Source of the DNA: SYOC01 sp964441775
GTDB lineage: Bacteria; Desulfobacterota; Binatia; Bin18
NCBI GenBank assembly: GCA_964441775.1
Contig: CAYTVL010000002.1
Coordinates: 124,001-188,000, forward strand
Length of the DNA stretch: 64,000 bases
Direction: 5' to 3'
Positions 25,907 through 33,886 of the stretch are shown piece by piece (position 1 is the stretch's first letter; every line of letters starts with the position of its first letter). The notes beneath the pieces are model-generated. The model worked only from the letters and a program-made list of their open reading frames with translations, was not told the DNA's origin and did no database searches. Both the position numbers and the translations under genes were made by a program.

Positions 25907-27127
25907 ATGTTTTCTGTCTCTCCTCCGACAAAAGTAAGCAAGAGCCCGTATGTCGTACCGATTGAAGAAGCGATCGAGGAAATCCGCGCCGGTCGCATGA
26001 TCATCCTTATGGATGACGAAGACCGTGAAAATGAAGGAGACCTCTGCATGGCTTCGGAAGCTGTGACTCCTGAAGCCATTAATTTCATGGCCAAATATGG
26101 TCGCGGTCTCATCTGTCTGCCCATGACCGGAGAGATGCTTGATGCGTTAGGTCTCCCCATGATGGTCACGAAGAACACCGCCCCTCTAGGGACGGCGTTC
26201 ACGATGTCAATCGATGCACGGCATAGCATTTCTCGCGGTATCTCGGCGGAAGATCGCGCCACCACGATTCTCACGGCTATTCGCGATGGGGTCCGTCCTG
26301 AAGACTTAGTCACTCCCGGACACATCTTTCCTTTGCGCGCTCGAAACGGCGGCGTGTTGGTGCGAACAGGGCAAACCGAAGGAGCGGTGGATCTCTCTCG
26401 TTTGGCGGGCATGAAGCCCACCGGCATCATTTGTGAGATTATGCGAGACGATGGAACGATGGCGCGTCTTCCTGACCTTGAAGAATTTTCCGCAAAATTC
26501 GGCATCAAAATCGCCACCATCGCTGATCTTATCCAATATCGCTTGCGACATGATTCCCTCGTGCATCATCAAGCCGAGGCGCGCTTGCCCACTCGTTATG
26601 GTGGGGACTTCACCGCTCACGTCTACACGAGCGACGTGGACGAAGAGGAGCATCTTGTTTTAGTCAAGGGAGAAGTCTCTCCAGAAGAACCTGTGCTGGT
26701 CCGTCCTCATGCGGAATATCCTCCGGGTGATGTCTTCTCATACACGTACAGTAACACCAGCAACTTGCTGCACGAGTCTATGCGATTGATTGCAGCGGAG
26801 GGCAAGGGCGTCATTCTGTATCTCCGACAAAGTGGACAAGGGGCGCATTTATTTCGCAACGGTGGGCGATCTGGACGGCGCCAAGCTTCGCCGAGCACAA
26901 GCCCAGGGTCGCAAATTCGCGACTTTCGTGATTATGGCATCGGTGCGCAAATCCTGCGTGATATCGGCGTACGAAAGATTAAACTGATGACAAACTATCC
27001 TCGTCGCCTTGTGAGTCTCCCTGGATATGGTCTGGAAATTGTTGAATTCGTACCTTTGGCTGAAGCAGGTCAGGAACGTCCTGTATCCCAAAAACGCAAC
27101 GTGCGGCCTTCGCGAGCTTCAGCCTAA
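25907..27127 (+). CDS. ribB: 3,4-dihydroxy-2-butanone 4-phosphate synthase with degenerate GTP cyclohydrolase II domain
   Basis: The N-terminal RibB half (residues about 10-205 of 406) is intact: MDDEDRENEGD, MTKNT-like VTKNTAPLGT, and TPGHIFPLRAR with the catalytic Glu and His. It makes 3,4-dihydroxy-2-butanone 4-phosphate for riboflavin. The C-terminal RibA-like half is clearly related (DYGIGAQILRDIGVRKIKLMTNYPRRLVSLPGYGLEIVE) but lacks the three Cys zinc ligands; the usual ECLTGD...RCDC region reads AEYPPGDVFSYTYSN. The stretch at about 26853-26925 shows no likeness to RibA. The second half is therefore probably not a GTP cyclohydrolase. I chose ATG 25907 for its GAGG; ATG 25895 is in frame. 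Confidence 0.85.
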   Translation: MFSVSPPTKVSKSPYVVPIEEAIEEIRAGRMIILMDDEDRENEGDLCMASEAVTPEAINFMAKYGRGLICLPMTGEMLDALGLPMMVTKNTAPLGTAFTMSIDARHSISRGISAEDRATTILTAIRDGVRPEDLVTPGHIFPLRARNGGVLVRTGQTEGAVDLSRLAGMKPTGIICEIMRDDGTMARLPDLEEFSAKFGIKIATIADLIQYRLRHDSLVHHQAEARLPTRYGGDFTAHVYTSDVDEEEHLVLVKGEVSPEEPVLVRPHAEYPPGDVFSYTYSNTSNLLHESMRLIAAEGKGVILYLRQSGQGAHLFRNGGRSGRRQASPSTSPGSQIRDFRDYGIGAQILRDIGVRKIKLMTNYPRRLVSLPGYGLEIVEFVPLAEAGQERPVSQKRNVRPSRASA

Positions 27128-27147
27128 AAGTGAGGGGTGGGGAGATT

Positions 27148-28026
27148 ATGTCATTTCCTGATTTACTGATAAGAGCTACAGCAGCGGACAACACGATCCG
27201 CGCCTTTGCTGCTGTGACAACCGGGCTCGTGGAAGAGGCGCGGCAGCGGCATCAAACCGCCCCGACGGCGAGTGCGGCTTTAGGCCGCACATTAACGGCT
27301 GGTCTCTTGCTCGGGAGCATGCTGAAAGAGGATGAGACCCTGTCTTTGCAGTTTCTTGGCAATGGTCCGCTGCGGGGAATTTTTGTGGACGCGAACGCAC
27401 GTGGCGAAGCTCGGGGCTTTGTCTATACTCCGCGCGCTCATCTCCCGATTCGGGGCGGGAAGCTCGATGTTGGCGGCGCGGTTGGAGCAGGAACGCTTAC
27501 CGTCATTCGCGCCCAGCGTTGGTCAAAAGAGCCCTACCGCAGCATCACGCCTTTGGTGTCTGGGGAGATCGGTGCGGATGTAGCACACTATTTATTAAAT
27601 TCAGAACAGGTGCCTTCTGCCGTCAGCTTAGGCGTCTTTGTAGAGCCGGATGAAACCGTCGCCGCCGCTGGCGGCTTTATTGTCCAGGTAATGCCCGGGG
27701 CAAGTGAGGAAACGGTCACTCAGCTTGAGACGAATGTCGCGCGAGCAAAGCCGGTGAGTCAATTAGTCCGTGAGCGGGCCACACCGCAAGAAATTCTTCT
27801 GCACGTGTTGGAAGAATTTGGCATGGCTATCATAGGCGAACAGCCGGTCTGTTTTTCGTGCCGTTGCAGCCGAGAACGGGTGCTCAGTACTTTGGTGGCG
27901 ATGGGGCAAAACGAGATGCAAGGGCTACTCGCCGAAGAAGGAAAAGCTTCAGTCACCTGCGAATTCTGCGGCGAGTTATATACTATTGCTCGCGAAGAGA
28001 TCGAACCTCTTTTTGCGACGGCCTAA
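27148..28026 (+). CDS. hslO: Redox-regulated chaperone Hsp33
   Basis: The 292-aa product is a holdase chaperone activated by oxidation. The zinc/redox switch is complete: CFSCRC and CEFCG near the C-terminus, giving the CxC...CxxC set. The N-terminal domain contains RAFAAVTTGLVEEARQRH and GRTLTAGLLLGSMLK. I chose ATG 27148 with GGGGAG upstream, 20 bp after ribB, so it is likely cotranscribed. Confidence 0.95.
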   Translation: MSFPDLLIRATAADNTIRAFAAVTTGLVEEARQRHQTAPTASAALGRTLTAGLLLGSMLKEDETLSLQFLGNGPLRGIFVDANARGEARGFVYTPRAHLPIRGGKLDVGGAVGAGTLTVIRAQRWSKEPYRSITPLVSGEIGADVAHYLLNSEQVPSAVSLGVFVEPDETVAAAGGFIVQVMPGASEETVTQLETNVARAKPVSQLVRERATPQEILLHVLEEFGMAIIGEQPVCFSCRCSRERVLSTLVAMGQNEMQGLLAEEGKASVTCEFCGELYTIAREEIEPLFATA

Positions 28027-28076
28027 TCGCAACGTCGATTCCCATCATTCGTATGCCTTGGGGGAGAGGCAATTGT

Positions 28077-29495
28077 ATGAGGTTGACCATAATAGCGCCG
28101 GTCTGGAAAAAGAAGGAATTACTCGCTCCCTTCTTTTTTTTCTGTTTCCTCATTGTCAAGATTCCGACAGAAGCGGCTGAGCCAGATTGGGGTGCGTTAG
28201 AAAAAGAGGCCGGAGATCTCCTGAGTCGTTATATTCGGGTCGATACCACGAATCCGCCAGGAAATGAAATAGCCGCTGCGCAATTCTGGAAAAAAGTGTT
28301 GGCTCAAGAAGGACTGAGCGCTCAACTGTTTGAGTCGCAGCCCGGTCGTGGCGTGGTCTATGCGCGACTCAAAGGCTCAGGTGAGAAAAAAGCGCTCATC
28401 TTGTTGCACCACCTTGATGTCGTGCCAGCAACGAAAGCGGATTGGGAAGTCGATCCTTTCGCTGGGATACGCAAAGATGGCTACGTGTATGGCCGAGGAT
28501 CGATAGATTGTAAAGGCGTTTCCATTGTCCAATTTCTGGCGCTCGCATTGCTCAAGCGTGCTGGCGCGCCGCTGAAGCGGGATATTATTTTTCTCGGTAC
28601 GGCGGACGAGGAAGCCGGTGGACAGCAAGGGGCAGGGTGGTTCGTCGAGCATCATTTTGACCTCATTGCTGACGCTGAGTTCTTGCTGACAGAAGGCGGA
28701 GGCGTGCGCATCCACGATGACAAGCGTTCTTATGATGTTGATATTGCGGAGAAAGCGCCCTGTTGGATTCAGCTTGAAGCCAGCGGCCCGGCTGGGCATG
28801 GATCACGACCTTTATCAGATTCCTCTGTGACGCACCTCATTCGGGCGCTCGATAAAATTGTCCAACATGAAACCGAAGTCAAGATCGTTCCTGCGGTCCA
28901 AGCGTATTTTGCCGCCTTAGCAGAGCGTGAAGAGCCGGAGAAAGCTGGGCGGTTTCGCGCCTTGGACAAGGCGCTGGCTGATCCAGCATTTCGAGACGAA
29001 TTTTTGAAGAATCCCAGCTATAATGCGTTAGTGAGAAATACGATCTCACCAACTGTGCTTGAGGGGAGTAATAAAACGAATGTCATCCCTGCGCACGCGC
29101 GCGCCCAGCTCGATTGCCGATTGTTGCCAGGGGAAGACCCTGAACAATTTGTTAAGGAGCTGAAGCAAGTTGTTAACGATCAACAAGTGACGTTCTCCGT
29201 CTTGTTGAATTTTCCTCCGTTTGCTTCTGCTGCGGACACGCAATTGTTTCGCGCCATTCGCGCGGTCGCCGAGCGACATGATCCCCAAGCGCCAGTCGTG
29301 CCTGCCGTCCTCGGTGGGTTTACCGACTCGCACTATTTTCGTCAGAAGGGGATTGTGAGCTACGGCTTCTCTGGCATTCCGATTGCGGAAGAGGATGGGC
29401 GCCGAGTGCATGGAACCAATGAACGCCTTTCTCTCTCCCAGTTACGAGAGGGAATACAAATTTTCGTCGATCTCCTTCGTGAGCTGGAACAATAG
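28077..29495 (+). CDS. M20 family metallopeptidase, exported
   Basis: The 472-aa product has an N-terminal hydrophobic signal (LLAPFFFFCFLIVKIP, then TEAAEPDWG) and all M20 metal and catalytic residues: LLHHLDVVPA (His), GRGSIDCKG (Asp), DEEAGGQQG (Glu pair), LTEGGG and the C-terminal RVHGTNERLS (His). It resembles carboxypeptidase/PM20D1-like members. ATG 28077 has GGGGGAGAGG upstream. It follows hslO by 50 bp. Confidence 0.88.
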   Translation: MRLTIIAPVWKKKELLAPFFFFCFLIVKIPTEAAEPDWGALEKEAGDLLSRYIRVDTTNPPGNEIAAAQFWKKVLAQEGLSAQLFESQPGRGVVYARLKGSGEKKALILLHHLDVVPATKADWEVDPFAGIRKDGYVYGRGSIDCKGVSIVQFLALALLKRAGAPLKRDIIFLGTADEEAGGQQGAGWFVEHHFDLIADAEFLLTEGGGVRIHDDKRSYDVDIAEKAPCWIQLEASGPAGHGSRPLSDSSVTHLIRALDKIVQHETEVKIVPAVQAYFAALAEREEPEKAGRFRALDKALADPAFRDEFLKNPSYNALVRNTISPTVLEGSNKTNVIPAHARAQLDCRLLPGEDPEQFVKELKQVVNDQQVTFSVLLNFPPFASAADTQLFRAIRAVAERHDPQAPVVPAVLGGFTDSHYFRQKGIVSYGFSGIPIAEEDGRRVHGTNERLSLSQLREGIQIFVDLLRELEQ

Positions 29496-29546
29496 TCTTT
29501 GTAAACGAGGACGCTTTTGTTCCTTTGCTCGCCAGGGCTAACACGC

Positions 29547-29900
29547 TCAATTCCATTGGCCTAGACCACTCTGTTGGCTCAGCGTGTAGGTTGTGCCCTG
29601 AGGGCATGAACCGGTGGTGTCTGTCGCTGTGATGACCAGGGGAGTGGTGCTTGGCACTGCCAGCGTCACTCCTACCGAGCCTTGAAAGTTGGTATCACTA
29701 ATAGTTCCATAGGCGAGATTCTTTGCAAAATACGCTTCCATCGCCACAAAGGCGTTTTTGGCGTCGGCCTCTGCGCGTGCGCAAAATGCTTGTGCGCGGT
29801 ATTGGGCAAACTGTGGAATAGCAATCGCAGTGAGAACGCCAATAATTGCGACCACCACAAGTAACTCAATCAGCGTAAACCCTTTTTCGTTCTTCATCAT
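29547..29900 (-). CDS. Type IV major-pilin-like prepilin, copy 1
   Basis: The 117-aa product has the class III prepilin signal NEKG|FTLIELLVVVAIIGVL, with Gly(-1), Phe(+1) and Glu(+5). The mature helix continues to QAFCARAEADAKNA, with Cys near position 33, and a second Cys (GSCPQG) near the C-terminus that could close a disulfide. ATG 29900 follows GAGGGT. A sigma-54 promoter lies just upstream (29937-29952), which rules out the in-frame ATG at 29927. It is a paralogue of the next gene. Confidence 0.9.
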   Translation of the reverse strand: MMKNEKGFTLIELLVVVAIIGVLTAIAIPQFAQYRAQAFCARAEADAKNAFVAMEAYFAKNLAYGTISDTNFQGSVGVTLAVPSTTPLVITATDTTGSCPQGTTYTLSQQSGLGQWN

Positions 29901-29936
29901 AATACCCTCGTTAAACAATAGTTGCATGAATTTGGG

Positions 29937-29952
29937 TGCAAAAGATGTACCA
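29937..29952 (-). promoter_or_regulatory. Sigma-54 promoter of pilin copy 1
   Basis: On the minus strand TGGTAC-ATCTT-TTGCA matches the -24/-12 consensus (TGGCAC-N5-TTGCA) with one mismatch. Transcription should start near 29926, about 26 bases before the pilin ATG. Confidence 0.65.
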
Positions 29953-30111
29953 CCGAAGGCATGAAAGATAATTTGAAAAGATTAACAAGTAAGAGGAGAG
30001 AGAAGGTATGATTATCGGTTGGGTGCTGTGAGAATTTACACGATGGAACATTGCTGTCCAGGATATTCCTTGGAGAAGAAATGGGATGGGATGTGGAGAC
30101 AAAAGTAAAAA

Positions 30112-30138
30112 GCCGACGCCCTGAAGGAACGTCGGCTT
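30112..30138 (-). terminator. Intrinsic terminator after pilin copy 2
   Basis: On the minus strand AGCCGACG-(11 bases)-CGTCGGCT is followed by TTTT. It separates the transcripts of the two pilin genes. Confidence 0.8.
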
Positions 30139-30172
30139 CTCTTCGCCACAGTCAAGGGATTGACGCTTACTA

Positions 30173-30520
30173 TTACCAGGCGTACTGACCGGTGGCGCTG
30201 GTAAACGTATATGTTCCATTAGGGCAGTCCGCGTGACTACCAGTGACATCTCCAGGGGTGGTGCCAGCGTAAGTGTTTGCTAACACGACGCCTGGGCTGT
30301 TGACTGGTGTTGCCCCATCGTAGCTTTCAGTCGCGGCAAACTGCGCTTCGAGCGTAGTCACGGCATTCTTGACGTCCGATTCTACTCGGGCGCAGAAGGC
30401 TTGTGCACGATACGCAGCGAATTGCGGAATGGCGATCGCGGCCAAGATGCCAATGATGGCGACGACGACGAGGAGTTCGATCAATGTGAAACCTTTTTGA
30501 TTCTTCAGGGTGTGTGTCAT
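30173..30520 (-). CDS. Type IV major-pilin-like prepilin, copy 2
   Basis: The 115-aa product has NQKG|FTLIELLVVVAIIGIL with the same prepilin cleavage site and Glu5. Its Cys in the first helix (QAFCARVESDVKNA) and near the C-terminus (HADCPNG) match those of copy 1. The N-terminal 40 residues are almost identical and the heads differ strongly, so the two pilins are diverged duplicates. A sigma-54 promoter lies about 165 bp upstream. Confidence 0.92.
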   Translation of the reverse strand: MTHTLKNQKGFTLIELLVVVAIIGILAAIAIPQFAAYRAQAFCARVESDVKNAVTTLEAQFAATESYDGATPVNSPGVVLANTYAGTTPGDVTGSHADCPNGTYTFTSATGQYAW

Positions 30521-31075
30521 GTTCTGCTGTTCCTTTCGTGAGTTAAACGTGTTGTTGCCGATGTTGCCCTAGTCCCTGTCTCTTTTGTCCTACTCTTTCC
30601 TGTTGTCGCTGTTCTCCTTTCTGCCTCTCCGTCTGCGCCTCGGCTAGTTGTCGAAGGTTTTCTTGTCTCTGCTGCACTTTTAGTGAGCAAGCTGCATGCC
30701 AAATCAAAAAAGAGACTTTTTTCTTTAGATATATGGAGAAAATTGCTGGTATCCTGGAAAATTGATTCACAAGGTGGAAAAAAAGATTGAGAGAACAGGA
30801 CAAAAAATGTTGCTGATGACAAAATTTGGCGTCGCTCAAGCGGCATCATTGCCTACCCAGCATACGAGACTTGCTGTGAGGCAAGCCTGTGTCCTGTAGC
30901 GGAGTCAGTGTCACAAAATGTCATTGAGGGAAAACAGCTTTAGTTTGTGAAAGAAAGATGCCTCCGCACCCTTCCACTGTCGGGCGGGCGGATCGGAGCT
31001 AAAGTTATGAAGGACTTTGTGCTTGTTCTGAGCCTCGCTTCGATCCGGCTCAGATTGCGCAAGGCAAAGATGAGG
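30521..31075. other. Gene-free 555 bp upstream of the pilin genes
   Basis: The region holds the sigma-54 promoter of pilin copy 2 and a leader of about 155 bp. A GAGCC...GGCTC inverted repeat lies near 31031-31053. The open frames found here have no ribosome sites and I do not consider them genes. Upstream activator sites for the sigma-54 activator would be expected here but I cannot define them. Confidence 0.5.
30686..30702 (-). promoter_or_regulatory. Sigma-54 promoter of pilin copy 2
   Basis: On the minus strand TTGGCAT-GCAGC-TTGCT has the invariant GG and GC of the -24 and -12 elements at the correct spacing. The expected start site near 30675 gives a 155-base leader. Confidence 0.65.
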
Positions 31076-31840
31076 TTAGGATGCTGTCAATGTCGACAAT
31101 TTTGGAAACAAAAAGCCAGTATGTTCCATATTTTTTCTGTACACTGGGTCATTGGCGGCAAGCGCGTTTTCTTCCAGGCGGGCGCGATACATGAGGAGCC
31201 CGGTATGCAGCATGGCTACGAGCGCGTATGCGAGGCAGGCATTTGATAACAAAATTCCCATCGTGAGCACGACATATCCCGTATACATCGGGTGACGGAT
31301 ATAGCGGTAGGGGCCAGACCGGATGACGTCGCGAAGCTGAATAAAGATGGCAAAGGAACGGCGCAAGTAAAAGACAGCAAATAAGGAAATGAGTTGTCCA
31401 CTGCCGCTGAGGAGGCAAGAGGCAACGAGGGCGCTAAAAAGAAAGCGAGAGGGAAGGTAATTTGCCGTCATCCAACCCGGCAGATAATCGATCAGATTAT
31501 AGGCCAAAATAGAGTATGAAGAGAGAACCGGCACCCAAATGGCCCGCCAATCTTTGGGCGGCTGCTGGGGGCGTTTGCTACACAGGAGAATCCCGCCGTT
31601 AAAGATGTTAAAGGCGAACAGGATAAAGTATTTGACGGTCGGGTAATAGAGGAGGGCGAGGGGCGGGTTTCCCAAATTTCCTGGCCCGAGCGAGGCTCCC
31701 ATAACGGAGACCGCTGCTAGTCCTTTCATGGCCAGGAGCAAGTTTTTGAGACCATAATAGAGCATGAAAAAGGACAAAATATATTTTTCGATGTAATAGG
31801 TCACATCGGTAAAAAAGAAATGTCTGAGACGTTCACTCAT
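31076..31840 (-). CDS. Isoprenylcysteine/phospholipid methyltransferase-like membrane protein
   Basis: The 254-aa product has several membrane helices and the ICMT/PEMT signature near the C-terminus: GPYRYIRHPMYTGYVVLTMG and, about 30 residues on, RARLEENAL. In the family this region binds S-adenosylmethionine. The substrate (isoprenoid-linked thiol, phospholipid or other) is unknown. It lies upstream of the pilins and downstream of the sigma-54 activator, all leftward. Confidence 0.78.
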   Translation of the reverse strand: MSERLRHFFFTDVTYYIEKYILSFFMLYYGLKNLLLAMKGLAAVSVMGASLGPGNLGNPPLALLYYPTVKYFILFAFNIFNGGILLCSKRPQQPPKDWRAIWVPVLSSYSILAYNLIDYLPGWMTANYLPSRFLFSALVASCLLSGSGQLISLFAVFYLRRSFAIFIQLRDVIRSGPYRYIRHPMYTGYVVLTMGILLSNACLAYALVAMLHTGLLMYRARLEENALAANDPVYRKNMEHTGFLFPKLSTLTAS

Positions 31841-31914
31841 AGATATACTTTCATAGACAAGAGATTACTGTCTGGGATTGCCTTCAGTGGTTAAGCTTTT
31901 CCTTACCCCTTGTG

Positions 31915-33876
31915 TCACGTCATGTGATACTTTTGCAGCCGATGGCGGAGCGACCGATAGTTGATGCCGAGGATTTTGGCCGCTTGCTTTTGTATGCCTC
32001 CAACGCGGTCAAGCGCGGCGCGGAGAATCTTCTGTTCGTATTCTTCTAATTCGGCGTCGAGGCTCACTCCCTTGTAGAAAAAGTCCGGCTGGGCCTGTGT
32101 TGTTTTCCGTCGTTCGATTAAGGGATATGGAAGGTCTTGCTCGCGGAGGGTATCGCCTTCCGCCATTGTGACTGCGTGTTGGATGATATTCTGCAACTCT
32201 CGAATGTTACCAGGATATGAATGATCGAGGAGCACGCGTAGCGCCTCAGGGGCGACATGGCGAATGTTCTTTCTACTTAAAGTGGCGAAATGCGCGAGAA
32301 AATGTTGTATCAATAACGGCAGATCTCCTTCGCGTTCCCGAAGTGGAGGCAGAACGATGGAAATGACATGCAGTCGATAGAACAGGTCTTCGCGAAATCT
32401 TCCGGCAGCGACTTCCTCGGCGAGATCCTTATTGGTGGCGGCAAGGACACGGGCGTCAATGTGGATGCTATGACTGGCGCCAATAGGGGTGATTTCATGC
32501 TCTTGCAAGGCGCGAAGCAATTTCACTTGTAAAAGTAAAGGGAGTTCTCCTACTTCATCCAAGAATAACGTGCCGCCATTGGCTTGATGGAAGAGCCCAG
32601 CACGATCTTTTGTCGCGCCAGTAAAAGAGCCTTTGACATGACCGAATAATTCACTTTCGATCAATGTTTCCGGTATGGCTCCACAATTCACCGCAACAAA
32701 TGGTTGATCGGAGCGTAAACTTTTTGCATGGATAGCGCGCGCGATAAGCTCTTTGCCGGTGCCGCTTTCTCCGGTGATGAGGACGGTGGTCGAACTTTCC
32801 GCGACTTTGGTAATGAGTTGATACACTGCCGCCATACGTTCGCTGCGTCCCACGATATCTTCAAAGCGGGCGTCTTCGCTCATGTCGTTTCGCTCGATAC
32901 GCTGTGCTAGCGCCTCTGCTTCTTGTCGTCCGCGTTCTAATTCGCGCACCTGGGTGACGTCCTGTACGCTATAGAGGGTTCCGACTTGCTCTCCGTTGCT
33001 ATTGTGTAAAGGAGATTGTAACACGCGGAGCACGCATTCTTCTTGGTCTACTTTGTTAAAAGAAAATTCACGGGGCTCGAGAGTTGCCGATTGAGAGGCG
33101 AGAAGCGGCAGAATGTCGGTGACATTGCGCCCTGTTAAGAGGTGAGGAGCAGCGCCAATCTGGGCGCCGACCACGCTGTTCGCATATTCTATATGGCCGG
33201 CGTTATCAGTGAGGAGAATGCCGTTCTCAAGACTTTGCATCACGCCTTGATACAAGGACGAGAGCCGCTCGATGGTCACGCCGCGTTCCGCGAGGAGCAG
33301 TTCGATACTTGACACGCGTTGGGTCAAGTGACTGCCAAGAACAGCGATCGCATAAAATGAAGAAAGCGTGACCATGAGCTGCACTGTGAAATTGAAGCCT
33401 GGAGGAGTGAAGTCCACCAAGAAAAGCACAGGACTGAAGCCCGCAGGGGGTAGCACGCTATAATAGAGTAGATCGACGGTCCCACCATAACAGAGGGCCG
33501 CAAAGGTGGCGGCGGCCAGTGCGCCCCGACGAAGCAAGAGGACGGCGGCGTTGAGAATTGCCAAGTGATACAAGAAAACAAACGGACTATAGAGCCCGCC
33601 CGTGAGAAGGATGACCCCGGTTGTGAAGAGGGTGTCAAACCCGAGCTGAGCGTAGGCAAAGATCGTTAATTGCCGCGCTCGGGTGAGAAGAAAGCCGGAC
33701 GTTGCCGAGATAGCGTTGGTGAGGATGATGGCAAGAAAAAGCGGTTTGCTGACGGCAATGTTGTTGCCATCGCCACTGTAGTACAGCACGGTGGCGGCAA
33801 GCAGCAAGCACGTCGTCATCCCCACGCGAAGCAGGAGAAACCACTGGAGACGTCGCGGCAACTCATTGTCCAGCAC
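31915..33876 (-). CDS. Membrane PAS-sigma-54 activator: PilS-like sensor module fused to PilR-like output
   Basis: The 653-aa product contains several transmembrane helices (about residues 11-185) resembling the PilS input domain (LYSPFVFLYHLAIL), a PAS domain (about 205-310), a short coiled coil, an AAA+ sigma-54 interaction domain and a C-terminal Fis-type helix-turn-helix (about 620-650). Walker A is GESGTGKE (369-376), the sigma-54 loop reads GSFTGA (416-421; usually GAFTGA) and Walker B is GTLFLDE (435-441). No histidine kinase or receiver domain is present, so sensing and activation sit in one chain. I chose GTG 33876 because AAGGAGA lies 5 bases before it and it follows the pilC stop by 10 bp. 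The likely targets are the two sigma-54 pilin promoters nearby. Confidence 0.9.
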   Translation of the reverse strand: MLDNELPRRLQWFLLLRVGMTTCLLLAATVLYYSGDGNNIAVSKPLFLAIILTNAISATSGFLLTRARQLTIFAYAQLGFDTLFTTGVILLTGGLYSPFVFLYHLAILNAAVLLLRRGALAAATFAALCYGGTVDLLYYSVLPPAGFSPVLFLVDFTPPGFNFTVQLMVTLSSFYAIAVLGSHLTQRVSSIELLLAERGVTIERLSSLYQGVMQSLENGILLTDNAGHIEYANSVVGAQIGAAPHLLTGRNVTDILPLLASQSATLEPREFSFNKVDQEECVLRVLQSPLHNSNGEQVGTLYSVQDVTQVRELERGRQEAEALAQRIERNDMSEDARFEDIVGRSERMAAVYQLITKVAESSTTVLITGESGTGKELIARAIHAKSLRSDQPFVAVNCGAIPETLIESELFGHVKGSFTGATKDRAGLFHQANGGTLFLDEVGELPLLLQVKLLRALQEHEITPIGASHSIHIDARVLAATNKDLAEEVAAGRFREDLFYRLHVISIVLPPLREREGDLPLLIQHFLAHFATLSRKNIRHVAPEALRVLLDHSYPGNIRELQNIIQHAVTMAEGDTLREQDLPYPLIERRKTTQAQPDFFYKGVSLDAELEEYEQKILRAALDRVGGIQKQAAKILGINYRSLRHRLQKYHMT

Positions 33877-33886
33877 GTCGGTCTCC

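Noticed and set aside
30947..31246. 99-codon plus-strand frame near the pilin genes
   Set aside because: It overlaps the methyltransferase-like gene on the other strand and has no ribosome site or domain.
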